The position numbers and the translations under genes were made by a program. Shown piece by piece: positions 1 through 10,840 of a stretch of 64,000 nucleotides of DNA. The notes under the pieces are model-generated. The model was not told the DNA's origin. It made no database searches and saw only the letters and a program-made list of their open reading frames with translations. Origin of the DNA: Urophycis tenuis (Eukaryota; Chordata; Actinopteri; Gadiformes; Phycidae). The DNA lies in assembly GCA_036785325.1 (NCBI GenBank), contig JAXIVH010000080.1, positions 491,571 through 555,570 of the forward strand, written 5' to 3'. Each line of letters starts with the position of its first letter. Position 1 is the stretch's first letter.

Positions 1-740
1 CCCTTCTTCTTGACAAAAAAGAACCCCGCTGCCACCGGAGATGTGGAAGGGCGTATAAGACCCTCAGCCAGACAATCATTAATGTAACGGTCCATCGCCG
101 CCTTCTCAGGTAGAGAGAGATTGTAGAGGCGACTCACTGGGAGTTGGGCGTCAGAACGGAGCTCAATGGCACAGTCGTAAGGTCGGTGGGGAGGAAGAGT
201 ACAAGCGCGTTCCTTACTGAAGGCCTCTGCCAAGTCATGGTACTCGGCGGGGATCTTGGTGAGGTCGGGAGGAACAGGGCTTGGTTGCTCAACCGGGGAA
301 GGCGTCTGGGCAGACCGAAGGCAGCGGGCATGGCAAGGAATGCTCCAGCTGAGGATGCGGCCCGAGCTCCAACAGACGTGGGGGGTGTGGAGCTCCAGCC
401 AAGGTCGGCCTAAGATGAATGGCGTGTCAGGGGAGTTGATAATGTAGGGACGGATGCTCTCCACATGGTTCCCAGAGACAGTGAGGGTGAGAGTGTCACA
501 CCGCTGAGTGACGGGACCCATGGGGTGTCCATCCAAAGCGAAGGCTGAAAGTGACCTCTCCAGGGGTGCAATGGGAAGGCCCACCTCCAGGGCGTATTGA
601 TGGTCAACAAAACTCTCATCAGCCCCGGTGTCGATCAGAGCTGGAGTGGAGAGCGTCTGCCCCTGCCAGGCGAGAGTGACGATGAACCTGGCTTTGCTGG
701 AGAGGGACTGGGGGTTGAGCAGGCGGCTCACTCGGAACCC
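1..740 (-). CDS. Ty3/gypsy pol polyprotein: protease and start of reverse transcriptase, partial at window edge
   Basis: Reading the minus strand from about 740 down to base 1 gives one frame with no stop codon. It contains an aspartic-protease active site D-T-G-A-D-E (codons from base 632 down), then the F-I-L-G-R-P-W-L segment typical of the retropepsin flap/end region, and near the edge an R-P-S-T-S-P-V-A-A-G-F-F-F-V-K-K segment that matches the beginning of Ty3/gypsy reverse transcriptase. The frame is -1 relative to the upstream gag frame and overlaps its end, so expression probably needs programmed -1 frameshifting or readthrough. RNase H, integrase and the 3' LTR lie outside the window. 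The absence of any break in about 245 codons suggests a young copy. The call as Ty3/gypsy rests on motif recognition, not on a search. Confidence 0.88.
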
Positions 741-1849
741 CCGAGCGGGTGAGCCCTGTCTTTTGGCTGCTGAGCTGAGGGGGCTCTGGAAGGCAGGATA
801 GGGCAAGAATCAACAGAGTGTGCAGAGCTAGCACAATACATGCAGAGTCCCTGTAGTCTCCGGTACCCACGCTCTGCAGGAGTCAAGCGAGCTCGACCCA
901 ACTGCATAGGCTCCTCTTCACCAGCAGAAGTTGAAGGAACAGAGGAGACTCGGACAGGCCGATTAAGACTCACTGGAGGTGGGGGGAGTGGCCTGGATGC
1001 AGTACGACTCTGGTAAGCCCTCTCTTGCTTACGCTCCCGGTGACGTTCATCCAGAGAAATGGAAAGGGAGATGAGCTGGTTCAAGGTAGTGGGCTTATCT
1101 CTACCAGCTAAGGCGTCCTTCACAGGCTCTGCCAAGCCGCGCCGGAAAGCACTGAATAACGCGGCCTCATTCCATTGGCAGCGGGCTGCAAGAATGCGAA
1201 ACTCTGTGGCATACTCTGCCACGGAGACCAAACCCTGCTGGAGGGTAGAAAGGGCTGAATCGGCATCCTGCCCATGAACATCATGATCGAAAACAGTCTT
1301 AAATTCCTGGATGAAAGCTGCATAGTCTTGCATATAGGGTGCAGAGCCCTCTCGACTAGCCATTACCCACCGGCGAGCCTGCCCTGTGGTCAGATTAGCA
1401 ATGTAAGCTATGCGAGCAGTGGCAGTGGAATACATACTAGGTTGTAGCTCAAAAACGTACTCACACTGCATGAGAAATTCCCGACAGAGAGTGAATGACC
1501 CATCATAAAGAGCCGGGGCAACAAGATGGGGCTCCCGAGGCGGCGTCGTGTCTGGCTCGGGGACTGAGTTGGACCCGGACGCCGAAACTGGACGACCCGA
1601 GGGCGGAGGACCCGAGGGTGGAGAGACCTGTGCTCTGAGGGCGGCGATCTGGTCAGTGAGGGCCTGGACTGCGGAAGCGAGTTGGCTGACCTGGGCCTGT
1701 TGTGCAGAGGCCTGTTGAGAGCTCGCAACCTTTTGGAGGTCGTTCTTCATAGTTGAAATAACAGTAGAGGCTTCCAATAGCAGTCGAGAGTGTTGCGCTA
1801 ACGTCTCCTGGGCCTGAAGCGGATCGAGGGGCGGAGTCTTCCCTGTCAT
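728..1849 (-). CDS. Ty3/gypsy Gag protein with CCHC zinc knuckle
   Basis: A 373-residue open frame encodes the structural Gag protein that packages the element's RNA. The N-terminal part (about residues 1-75) is Gln/Ala-rich and probably coiled coil. Residues about 110-290 form the retrotransposon Gag core, with F-L-M-Q-C-E-Y-V-F and E-F-R-I-L-A-A-R-C-Q-W as recognisable landmarks. The C-terminus has one zinc knuckle, C-M-Y-C-A-S-S-A-H-S-V-D-S-C (spacing C-x2-C-x4-H-x4-C). The first ATG at 1849 lies just downstream (minus strand) of the LTR and leader, which supports this start. The frame is intact. The pol frame continues on the same strand in the -1 frame. Confidence 0.9.
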   Translation of the reverse strand: MTGKTPPLDPLQAQETLAQHSRLLLEASTVISTMKNDLQKVASSQQASAQQAQVSQLASAVQALTDQIAALRAQVSPPSGPPPSGRPVSASGSNSVPEPDTTPPREPHLVAPALYDGSFTLCREFLMQCEYVFELQPSMYSTATARIAYIANLTTGQARRWVMASREGSAPYMQDYAAFIQEFKTVFDHDVHGQDADSALSTLQQGLVSVAEYATEFRILAARCQWNEAALFSAFRRGLAEPVKDALAGRDKPTTLNQLISLSISLDERHRERKQERAYQSRTASRPLPPPPVSLNRPVRVSSVPSTSAGEEEPMQLGRARLTPAERGYRRLQGLCMYCASSAHSVDSCPILPSRAPSAQQPKDRAHPLGGSE

Positions 1850-1879
1850 GCTGGCTGGGTCCGTTTGGCCAGAGCTTAC

Positions 1880-2231
1880 TGTTACGGCTGGTGATTTTGA
1901 CCCAAGTGCACAGCAATGAGGAGACGTAGGTTCAGGTAACGCCCGTGGGCGTATTTATTGATAGTCTGTGTGGGGATAGGAGTAGGTGAGTCTAGGTGGC
2001 TCCGCAGGTTGGCTCAGCTGAACTGGGATCTCCAGAGACATACGTGTTGACAGGTGAAGCTCTGGCGTAGAGTGAAGTGCAGACTGGGCTTTTGTACTGG
2101 CAGCAGTTGATTGTGGATGGCAGACAGGTGCGGAGATTGGTGAGGGAGAGCAGGTGTGCTGAGCTGAGCCATGGAGCAGTCAGTGAAGGGGGAGGGGTGG
2201 ATGTGAAGGTGAAGAGGAGCGAGCCGTAACA
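1880..2231 (-). repeat. 5' LTR of the Ty3/gypsy element (352 bp)
   Basis: On the plus strand the block begins TGTTACGGCT and ends AGCCGTAACA, an inverted 10-bp terminus with TG...CA ends as expected for an LTR. It lies directly upstream (minus strand) of gag. On the minus strand an AATAAA polyadenylation signal is visible at 1954-1959. A primer-binding site beginning TGGCCAAAC follows a few bases after the LTR (1864-1872). The second LTR is outside the window, so identity between LTRs cannot be measured here. Confidence 0.85.
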
Positions 2232-2989
2232 AGGTAAATCAAGTTCTAATAATTAGGTCAATCCATAAGCAGTTTTAACAATAATGACGTACAGTAAGTG
2301 GATAAATTATGGGTAATTATGGAATTACACATACCTTTGGCACAAACTCACTATGTACTTCAAGTGCCTCTAAAAAGATACACCTGAAGCGGGTTTTCAT
2401 CATCCCAAAGGCACGCTCAACAATTGAGCGGGCCCGAGAGTGATGAGTATTGAACCTTTGCTCTGCCATGCCTCTGAGTGGCCGATTATAAGGTGTGATA
2501 AGCGCCATGGGCTCTAAAAGACATGGGTAACCACCATCACCTAAGATAAAATATCCTGGTGGGGGGTAATTGCCAGAAAGGTAAATGAAACTGTTCCTGA
2601 AGCCTAGTTTATACTCCTGCGTAAAGTGCCGTACGTCGGTTACGGAGAGCCTGACGGAGAGCCTCTCCGTCGTCTCCGTCGGCCTGAAATATTTTTAAAG
2701 GATCCGTCACTCCGTCAACGCACAACGGAGACCGCAAGGGCTGCGATTGGTCCTCTAAACACGTCATTTACACATGAATGACTCACAATGAATCACATTC
2801 TATCGCTATCGACTTCTATCACAACGTGAACACTGGCAGCGCCATTTATGTATATACACTATATATACGCTAGATATATACGCTACATATATATATACGC
2901 TTTACTATATGGACGCATAAAGCTCCAAAATGCAAGCCGACCTACTTGAACTTGTGAAACTTAAAAGAGACGGTGGCAAATTGCTCTAA

Positions 2990-5200
2990 ATTGTTGTAAA
3001 TAGTTTTTTTTTTTTTAGTTTGTGTACGGTTTTTACTTTTAAAAGCATTTCATTTTAGTGTATCCCCTTTTCTATTTAATAATTGATCCACTCTTAACTA
3101 TTTTTTCCTTTTGTACTTATTTACTTGCGTGAATGACAGGGTCTCTGTCATCACAGACTACATCAAATTCTGTATAGGCACTACAATCCCATCCAAGACA
3201 GTTAGGATACATTCCAATTCCAAACCCTGGATTACTCTGCAAATCATACAGTGCATGAAGGAAAAACACAAATCCTTCAGGCAAAAGGACTGGGTCAGCC
3301 TCAAGGCAGCAAACAGGAACCTAAGGAACACGGTTTTTAAAGCCAAACTGGACTATAAAAACAAACTTGAAACTGAATTCAGCACCATGAACACCAAGCA
3401 AGCTTTTCAGAAGGTGAATATCTTGGCAGAACGTAAACCCAAACCAACATGCACAGTCAGCGATCCAGAAACCTTCACCAAAGAGCTGAAAACATTCTTC
3501 ACCCGTCACGACAACCAGGATTTCTCATCAGGTTTTGTTGAGAGCCCTCCCACCAATAGACCCCGAAGAACCGGCCCCCTTCACAGAGCAGGAGGTACGG
3601 CACCAGCTCAGCCGCTGTAAGCCTGGCAAAGCCCCAGGACCTGATGGCATCTGAGCCAGGGTGCTTAAAACTTGTGCCATGGAGCTCTCTCCAATACTGC
3701 ACTCACTCTTCTGCCAATCTTACCGGACTGCCACAATACCCACTCTATGGAAAACCGCCACCATAATCCCTGTACCAAAAAAACCCAGACCCACAGAACC
3801 CAACCACTATCGCCCCATAGCCTTTAACATCCATCCTAATGAAATGCCTAGAAAGACTACTGCTGAACATCATCCTTCCACTTGTCTCCCCACACCTGGA
3901 ACCCCTCCAATTTGCCTACAAGGCAAAAAGAGGCACAGAGGATGCTGTGGCCTGCCTGCTGCATCTCCTCCTTCAGCACCTAGACTCCCCAGGCAATTTT
4001 GCCAGGATCCTTTTCATTGACTTCAGCTCTGCCTTTGATTCCCTGCATAAACACCTGCTGATCCAGAAACTACACCACTTCAATATCCCTCCCCAGCTGA
4101 TCCACCTCACCCACAACTTCCTGACCGATAGACTGCAAGCAGTTAGAGTGGGCCCACCCACATCCCCTGTACTCACCATCAACACCGGGGTACCCCAGGG
4201 GTGTGTGTTGAGCCCTTTCCTGTTCACTCTCTACACCAACGACTGCCTTAGCATCTCACCCACCACATCATATCTGAAATATTCTGACGACACAGCCATC
4301 CTCTCACTCCTCTCAGACAACCAATCCACTCTGGACTATCACAACACAGTCACTCACTTCGCCAACTGGTGCACACACAACCATCTCCAAATCAATGTCA
4401 ACAAAACAAAGGAACTATTCTTCAACCCCCCGTCACCCCAGCACCCCGCCATCATAAACACCCTGACAGTCGAGACAGTAAACACCTTCAAATACTTAGG
4501 AATAACTCTGGACAATAAACTCACCTTTGACCAGCACACCACGGACATCCAAAAAAGAAGCCAACAAAGACTGTCTGCCATCCGGAAACTCAAAGGTCTG
4601 TACGTTGCACCTCACCTCCTGTTGTTACTCTATCAAAGCATCATCCAACCCATCCTTCTGTACTGCTCCACATGCTTCTTCACCATGCTCTCTGTCTCCA
4701 ATCGGACCAAACTCACACGCATCACAAACACAGCCGCTAAAATCATAGGTCTCCCCACACCCAACCTCACAGAGCTAAACAAAAAATCCATCAACCGCCT
4801 AGCAAACTCAATAGTCCAAGACACCACTCACCCACTGCACCAATACATCACCCCGTTACCCTCAGGGCGAAGATACAGAACAATCAAGTTCAGGAGGGCC
4901 CGCCTAGGAAAAAGCCTGATCCCTGCGGCCATAACGGCCCTAAACAGCAGGCCCCGTTGATCTGTCTGTCTGATGAATGTCTGTCCACTGTCTCACTGTG
5001 TCGTCATGTATGTTACCACCGGTGTTATGTTGTGTTGTATTTTTGTATGCTGTCACTGCTATATTTATAACCACTGTTGTCGTGTAACCACCGCCGTTGT
5101 CTGTTGTCTGTCCCACTGTTTTGTCACATAATGTGCAGTCTGTGAAGACAATTTTCCCCACGGGGACAAATAAATCAAATCAAATCAAATCAAATCAAGT
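2990..5200 (+). mobile_element. 5'-truncated CR1/L2/Jockey-type LINE with (TCAAA)n tail
   Basis: The body contains a reverse transcriptase frame ending at 4960, a 3' untranslated region, and a pentameric tail (AAATC/TCAAA repeats, 5168-5200). The tail gives the orientation. The exact 5' truncation point between about 2940 and 3110 could not be set, and no target duplication was found. It lies inside the 2600-5353 element. Confidence 0.75.
3111..4960 (+). pseudogene. LINE ORF2 remnant: linker region plus reverse transcriptase and C-terminal domain
   Basis: The first block (3111-3620) matches the region upstream of the reverse transcriptase (K-P-W-I-T, F-R-Q-K-D). The frame is then broken by a stop after P-G-K-A-P-G-P-D-G-I at about 3650 and by shifts near 3620 and 3840. 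From 3839 to 4960 a 373-residue frame is open with R-T motifs F-A-Y-K-A-K-R-G-T-E-D-A, I-D-F-S-S-A-F-D, G-V-P-Q-G-C-V-L-S-P and a catalytic box Y-S-D-D (usually F/Y-A-D-D). The C-terminus has the L-P-S-G-R-R-Y-R segment shared by CR1/L2/Jockey elements. No endonuclease is present, so the copy could not mobilise itself. Confidence 0.85.
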
Positions 5201-6649
5201 CATGGCCAGTCTTCGTAGCGACCCCTACTGGTCAAGCGGGAAATTGCATTGCGTATCCGTCACCACGACGGAGAACTATGAAGGCTCGAGGGGTCTCCGT
5301 AGTTACGCAGTCGGATTACGGATTACGCAGTCGGAGAAGTATAAACTAGGCTTTAGGATACGCGAGTCATGTACACTTCCTGGGAACCCCATATAAGTAT
5401 CAATGAATCGGCCCCGATGGTCACAGACTGCCTGCAACACCATTGAAGGGTACAGCTTCCTGTTTTGGTAGTCTTGACCATCGGGGCCGTCAGGATACTT
5501 AATTCTGATGTGGCACCCATCGATGGCCCCAGCTGCTTTGGAGAAGGCAGGGTGCCCTGCCAGTTGGGCAAACCCTTCCCCCATGGCTCGGAGCTCCTCC
5601 TCACTTTGGGGCAGCCTAATGAATTTTCCCCTGACAGCCACCACCTCCTCAGCAATGCTGTGCACCATCCTGTGGATTGTTGTAATCGGTATGCCAAATA
5701 CCCTGGAGACCACCCGATAGGCTGACCCGGTAGCTATCCAGAACAGGAATACCAGGGTCTCCAATGTTGGCCCCCAACCGTACTGCCGCTCTGTTTGGAG
5801 GACCCCCCAGGAGGACCTGGATTGCCTGTCGGCCTAGCCTAAAGTCAGGGTGGGTGTCCTCTCCATGAAAGTATCTCTGCAGCAACGGAACGGTCACATT
5901 AATTTGGCAGGAATGCCTGGCCTGCAACAACATAATTGAGTGCTTTTACTCTGCAATATTGTTACTGTACATAATTACTTTCATAATGTGTCTCATAGTT
6001 GAGTGTGTAGGTGTATAGATAATAAAAATATCTTGAAAGTGAACTGGTACACGGGGGATAGAGTAAATATAGATAGGTATATATATATATATAATTCTTA
6101 ACCTTATGTGTGTTCATGCATGCAGTAGCCTATTATTTGATATGTTTGGCATAAGAATAGCATTGTCATAACAGTAGCCTTCTCCCTCCTAGGGCAATAA
6201 AAGTTGTATGGAAATAGTGACAAGGGGGGCGTTCACATAGAGGGATTAAAACGTGTGACACGTGGCGTGGTAGTGCTGTCAGAAAAATGAGCGCCGCCGC
6301 TAATTGTCTATTTTGTCAGCAAAATGTGCACAAACGTATGAAGCATAAACGTTGCATTTGATAAACTATCAGCTAGACCACACAGTTCTTCATTAGCATA
6401 GAGGAATAACATATAAGCCTAAAACAAAATACTTTGCCCTAATAAACAATTATGAGAAGAAGCTATTCTTAATGCAACAACTAAATTAGATCACATACCT
6501 CGCCGTTTTGGTTGCAGAGACGCCGACAATACAACAATCTCCTCCTCCGCTGTACAATCCGCCGATTTTGCACCTCGGCATCCTCCTCCAGCTCGCACCA
6601 CATCAAATAAAAAAGAAACAGCTCGACAGCAACCGCATCCATTCTTTTT

Positions 6650-7467
6650 ATTTTCTTCGAAAGAAACGCTCAGAATAAAAGCGGAAGCGCAGTATAAAAA
6701 GCGGAAGCGCTCCACACACTAGGAAGTCGTTCCAAACTCCGAACGTTCACGAATGCTAGGCAGCACTCCAGCCTCGTCTTCCAAGAACGCTCCATAGATC
6801 GCGACTCACAAGGAAGTGCTCTAGCGAGTCGCAGCCTCCAGTTCGGAACACGACCTCCCAAATCCTAGACGCGCGTCGAGGCGACGCAATCCCAACGCAG
6901 CGGCGTTGGCTGTGATTGGTCCGCGAATAACGAGCCTTGAGGCGTGGCCCATTTCGCTCGAACTCTTCTTCAGTGAGGTACGTATATTACCTTTGGTGGC
7001 ATTTAGTCTAAAGACAGGAATGCATAGCTAACCAAATGCTTATTAACTTTTTGCAGTTTGGTACAACCGGCTTGACTGAGTCCAGGAAGACACGATTGAC
7101 AGGGAGCGGAACACTACGGTATGTGTAAAGCTATTTACTGCGATAGTAGCTATGCTGCTAATGAAGTTGCTAATACATTCGATAGCATGGACCGCCATGT
7201 CCATGTGACCATGTCCGATATCCAAATGGTCACTTGATCGCCGTTACTAACATTACCGTAGGGATAGACAGATGATAGCTAGCTGCTTTAAGGGGTCTCG
7301 CCAATTTGTATTTATTTTAATATGTCCATTAATCGTGTTATTATGTCATTTGACATGCCGACGTTTAGCTAGTGAAATTGTTTGTGTTATTTCACCATTG
7401 AAGTTTGGACAGCCTAGCGGCTACATGCTAGTGGCCATAGCTACTCTAGCACGTGTGTAGTTGCTAC
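6650..7467. other. Intergenic stretch, no gene seen
   Basis: No supported gene. Bases about 6862-6930 share a segment (CCTAGACGCGCGTCGAGGCG...) with the MITE at 58082-58571, so part of this stretch is probably MITE-derived. The rest up to the 7468 element shows nothing recognisable. Confidence 0.5.
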
Positions 7468-7795
7468 CATAGACATCCTATCTCATAGACGCAACATTGA
7501 GCGCTACTGCCCACTGGGCTGACGAGACGCGGGGCCGCCATCTTGGAGTGGTGATCCGCCCCCCTCAGTGTAATTCATTTGACAGGAGAAATGAACTGTC
7601 AGCGCATTTAATTAATCTTACCTCACTGAATACCAGTGGCGGACTGGCACCGAAAAGAGGCCCTGGCAATTTTGACAGAGCGAGGCCACATTTGTCTTCT
7701 CAGGTCACTAAAAATTAAGTTTTTATTTTTCCTGTAAATTACGGAAAAAAAAGTCATTATTATTATTTAGTTTAGTAGGCCTATTATTTTTCAGA

Positions 7796-8690
7796 GTTAA
7801 AGCAAAACGCCACCGCTTGTCCATACTGAACTACGTTCTTCCCTGATCTTAGATAAGTTGATACATACCTCTCTCGCTTTCGTGCGTGCACTCGATCGCT
7901 CTGGCGTGTAGCACTACTTCGATAGCATGTAGCTTGGCCCAGTATATTCCATAGGATCATAATGGGGGTGAAGTTAGAAGCGACCAAGCACTTCCAGGTT
8001 TTCCCTATTTAAATACATTTACCTGAGTAGTTACACGACCCAAGTATGGTTACTCAAAATGAAACATGGCAATTTTCTAAGCGGATAAAAAAAGGATAAC
8101 TAATGTATGGTGAAATATGATATTTCAATGATGATTACTATGTATGCATACTGACCTAACCTTAAGAGCTCGCATATAATCTAATCTTGTTTAGGTAAAT
8201 CTATTCATTGTTTATTGTCTATAGTCAGGTTTTTATTGCACTCATCTATCCCCTTGTACTGCTGGTCACTGTGAATTTCTCCTAAGGGATTAATAAAGGA
8301 ATATCTTATCTTATAACACCTGGGAGTACTTTGACGTCGGCGCAGTAATATCATCACTCCTAAAAGATCCTCACCCCCTATTACTTCCATCAATAGAACC
8401 AACGTGACTTGCAGGCCATTGCCTGCACTACCTGTAGTAGTTGAAGTAAAAAGTCACGTTGGTTCTATTGACGGAAGTAACAAGTAAATAGAGAAAACTT
8501 GCTTCTAACTTCACCCCCGTTTGGATCCTAAGGAATATACTGGGCCAAGCTACATGCTATCGAAGTAGCGCTGCGCGCCAGAGTGATCGAGTCCACACAC
8601 GAAAGTGAGAGGGGTATGTATCATATCGTCTAAGATCAGGGAAGAACGTAGACAAACGGTAGTGTTTTGCTTTAACAGGCCGTTTTGTTT
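7796..8690. repeat. Fold-back structure: ~190-bp inverted arms around a shared repeat
   Basis: The left arm (7796-7983) and right arm (8501-8690) are inverse copies of each other; for example AGCATGTAGCTTGGCCCAG at 7923 recurs inverted near 8550. Between them, 8005-8490 is a second copy of the repeat at 37405-39385, lacking that copy's central 1.7-kb block and carrying a LINE tail at 8128-8314. Near its right side a smaller hairpin is visible: GTCACGTTGGTTCTATTGAC at 8452 inverts a sequence at 8381-8408. Confidence 0.8.
8128..8314 (+). repeat. LINE 3'-end fragment with ATCTT tail
   Basis: A block absent from the related copy near 37525 ends AGGGATTAATAAAGGAATATC followed by TTATCTTAT. This is the typical 3' end of a fish LINE or LINE-driven SINE. 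The same sequence occurs in inverse orientation at 17098-17235. Confidence 0.65.
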
Positions 8691-8751
8691 GTTTGCTTTT
8701 TTCCTTTTTTTTTTTTTTAAATTATTTTTATTTATTCATTTATCGATTTGC

Positions 8752-8985
8752 GGCCGCCTATCGACGAAGCCGCTCCACTTTATTTATTTATTTAGCCTAT
8801 TTATTCATTTATTTAGTTATTTACGGCCGTGGCCGCCTATTGATGCAGCCGCTCTGCTCCACTTTATTTATTTATTTAGCCTATTTATTCATTTATTTAG
8901 TTATTTACGGCTGTGGCCGCCTATTGATGCAGCTGCTCTGCTCCACTTTATTCATTTATTTAGCCTATTTATTTATGTGTGATGC
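8752..8985. repeat. ~80-bp minisatellite, 3 copies
   Basis: Three consecutive units begin GGCCGCCTAT and contain TTTATTTATTTAGCC; they start at about 8752, 8831 and 8914. The array lies inside the 7634-9057 hAT element. Confidence 0.8.
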
Positions 8986-9985
8986 GGCTGAGCGGCCGCA
9001 TCACCAGGCGGCCACAGTGGTATTTGCCCACGTTGCCCAATGGCCAGTCCGTCCCTGCTGAATACCATTGATTTTCACACGTTTTTTTGTAATACGTGTA
9101 GCTATGATAAAGGACACATGTTTTGGCGTGTTTTATTATTCATAGTTGGCTTAACAGTAATAGAATATTATTATATGCTTTAAGTGACCAGACGTCCAAG
9201 ATCAAAACTGGGAACATAATGCCCGAGAAGGGGGAAAAAAAAGGGTCAGCTATGTTTAAATTGAAGAAACAATATGATTAGGTGATATGTATATATAGGC
9301 TACGTATATCATACATAAACAATGTATGAATACATTAGATATCTATATCTTAGGGACCTATAGACTGTATCTCTTGACTGTTTCTGCAGCAGCAAAGAGT
9401 TTATTCTGTCTTGACACTTGTATTGATATTTTGTATTAACAACATAAATTATGTTTACAGTGATTGTTTTATATGTATTTTTTTTATGAATGTCGCTTTG
9501 GAATAAAGCATCTGCCAAATAGGCTACTTAATAAACATAACATATATAAACACCTGAATGTTTTCATATCAGCTAAAACCACCAATCTGTTTCACTGGAT
9601 TCAGAATAAAACCAAGTTCTGTCTTACCCAACAATGTTAGTATTTGAATATTGTTACTTGAACGACTTATTCAGGTTACAATTATACTGTTAAGAAAGTG
9701 TTGTCTTATACTTTGCCTAAAATGAGAATGCATCATAATCAGTGGCGCCTGGTGAATTTTGGGTGGGGCTGAAAGCTTGAAAACCAAACCCCCGCAGGGG
9801 GGTCTGGGGTCATCCTCCCTCAGAAGATTATTTGTAATTTCACATACAAATGAAGCATTCTGGTGCATTCTGACAAAATAATAAAGACAAAATAGAACAT
9901 TTCCTTACAAAGACGAATGGAGCTGGAGAACTAAGTTTTCACTTAATTTATTTGCTTTGTTTATGGGAATTATACACAAGTTAAA

Positions 9986-10840
9986 ATTCAATTCAATTTA
10001 TAGAGCATCAAAACATTACACAACTCATGGCGCTTGACAGTGTTGAACATTTAGAGAGAGCCCATATGTAACAGGGGCGAGGAAAAACTCCCTATAATTG
10101 GAGATACATATAGGAAGAAACCTCATGCAGATCTACGACTCAAGGGCCTGACCCATCTGCCTAGGGTCAGTTACAGGGCAGTAAGGTTTGTATACATGAT
10201 AAATGAATAGGTTAGTTAGGTGTAGAGAATAGAACATGGTGTCTAGAGCCACCTGGGGTGTATGTAACAAAGATGTAGGATGGTTACATAACCAGTATGA
10301 TAATGCATGAATCCCATTTAGTGTCAGAAAGTTCAAATAGTCCAGTGTGGGGATGACTTGTCATAGCCATTGGGAATTGTCATAGGGCAGTAGTGGATCG
10401 CTAGGTAGCCCAGGCCAGGAATCCGGTCAAGGGGACAGCAACAGGTGATGGTAGGGAGTCATAGGATGGGACTTCAGGTGCGATGAGGGCCAAATACAAG
10501 GATGGCTGATGACTGGTAATGGTTTACCTCACAAGTGAGGTAAGTGGGAAGAGAGAGAGATATATAGAGTGGGTTAGGCGTGCTATAAGTTTCATGATGG
10601 TTAGTAGTAATAAGTATCAATGGTACTACAGAGTGTTACACTATAGAGAGAAAAGGCAAGAGAGGGAGAGTCGAGCGAGAGGAAGAAGAGGGAGTTGAAC
10701 GACATGACAGAGAGAAGAGGTGAGAGGGAGAAGAGGGAGTTGAACGACATGACAGAGAGAAGAGGTAAGAAGGAGAGTTGAGAGAGAGACAGAGGGAGAT
10801 ACAATATGCACACTGAAGGCATGATGCCACCATAGGAAAG
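9986..10840 (-). repeat. Interspersed LINE-type 3' repeat
   Basis: The block opens with AATTCAATTTATAGAGC and contains GAGGAAAAACTCCCTATAATT and GGAAGAAACCTCATGCAG, a signature I know from common fish LINE/RTE-type 3' regions in reverse orientation. A roughly 57-bp segment (GTTGAACGACATGACAGAGA...) is tandemly duplicated at about 10690-10765. There is no coding capacity. Confidence 0.55.

Larger units (their letters stand above)
2600..5353. mobile_element. Short-TIR DNA element inserted into the Harbinger gene and itself carrying a LINE
   Basis: The left end reads AAGCCTAGTTTATACT. The right end is its inverse, AGTATAAACTAGGCTT. Flanking triplets TGA (2598-2600) and TTA (5353-5355) could be a decayed TWA target duplication, as in PIF/Harbinger elements. 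The element's own DNA seems to be about 2600-2950 plus about 5205-5353; the rest is the inserted LINE. Removing the whole block rejoins the Harbinger reading frame between R-I-L and R-N-S. Confidence 0.7.
2335..6642 (-). pseudogene. PIF/Harbinger (HARBI1-like) transposase gene, split by insertions
   Basis: Two blocks on the minus strand encode parts of one DDE nuclease. Exon 1 (6642-6499) starts ATG and ends at a GTATGT donor. Exon 2 begins after a TTGCAG acceptor at 5921 with A-R-H-S-C-Q-I and continues through L-F-W-I-A-T-G-S-A-Y-R-V-V-S-R-V-F-G-I-P (helix-turn-helix-like region), I-D-G-C-H-I-R-I (first catalytic Asp) and N-R-K-L-Y-P-S. It stops near 5355 within G-S-V-H-D-S-R-I-L. The remainder (Y-F-I-L-G-D-G-G-Y-P, then R-A-R-S-I-V-E-R-A-F-G with the catalytic Glu) resumes at 2599 and ends at a GTATGT donor after base 2335. 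The gene is broken by the 2600-5353 insertion and by a frameshift near the C-run at about 5800. A last exon left of 2335 was not found; the LTR element lies there. Confidence 0.85.
7634..9057. mobile_element. Non-autonomous hAT-like element, TSD CTGAATAC
   Basis: Termini are CAGTGGCGGACTGGC (left) and GGCCAGTCCGTCCCTG (right), inverted with few mismatches. CTGAATAC flanks both ends (7626-7633, 9058-9065), an exact 8-bp duplication. No transposase is encoded. The interior holds a large inverted repeat (7796-8690) and a local tandem repeat (8752-8985). Confidence 0.88.
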
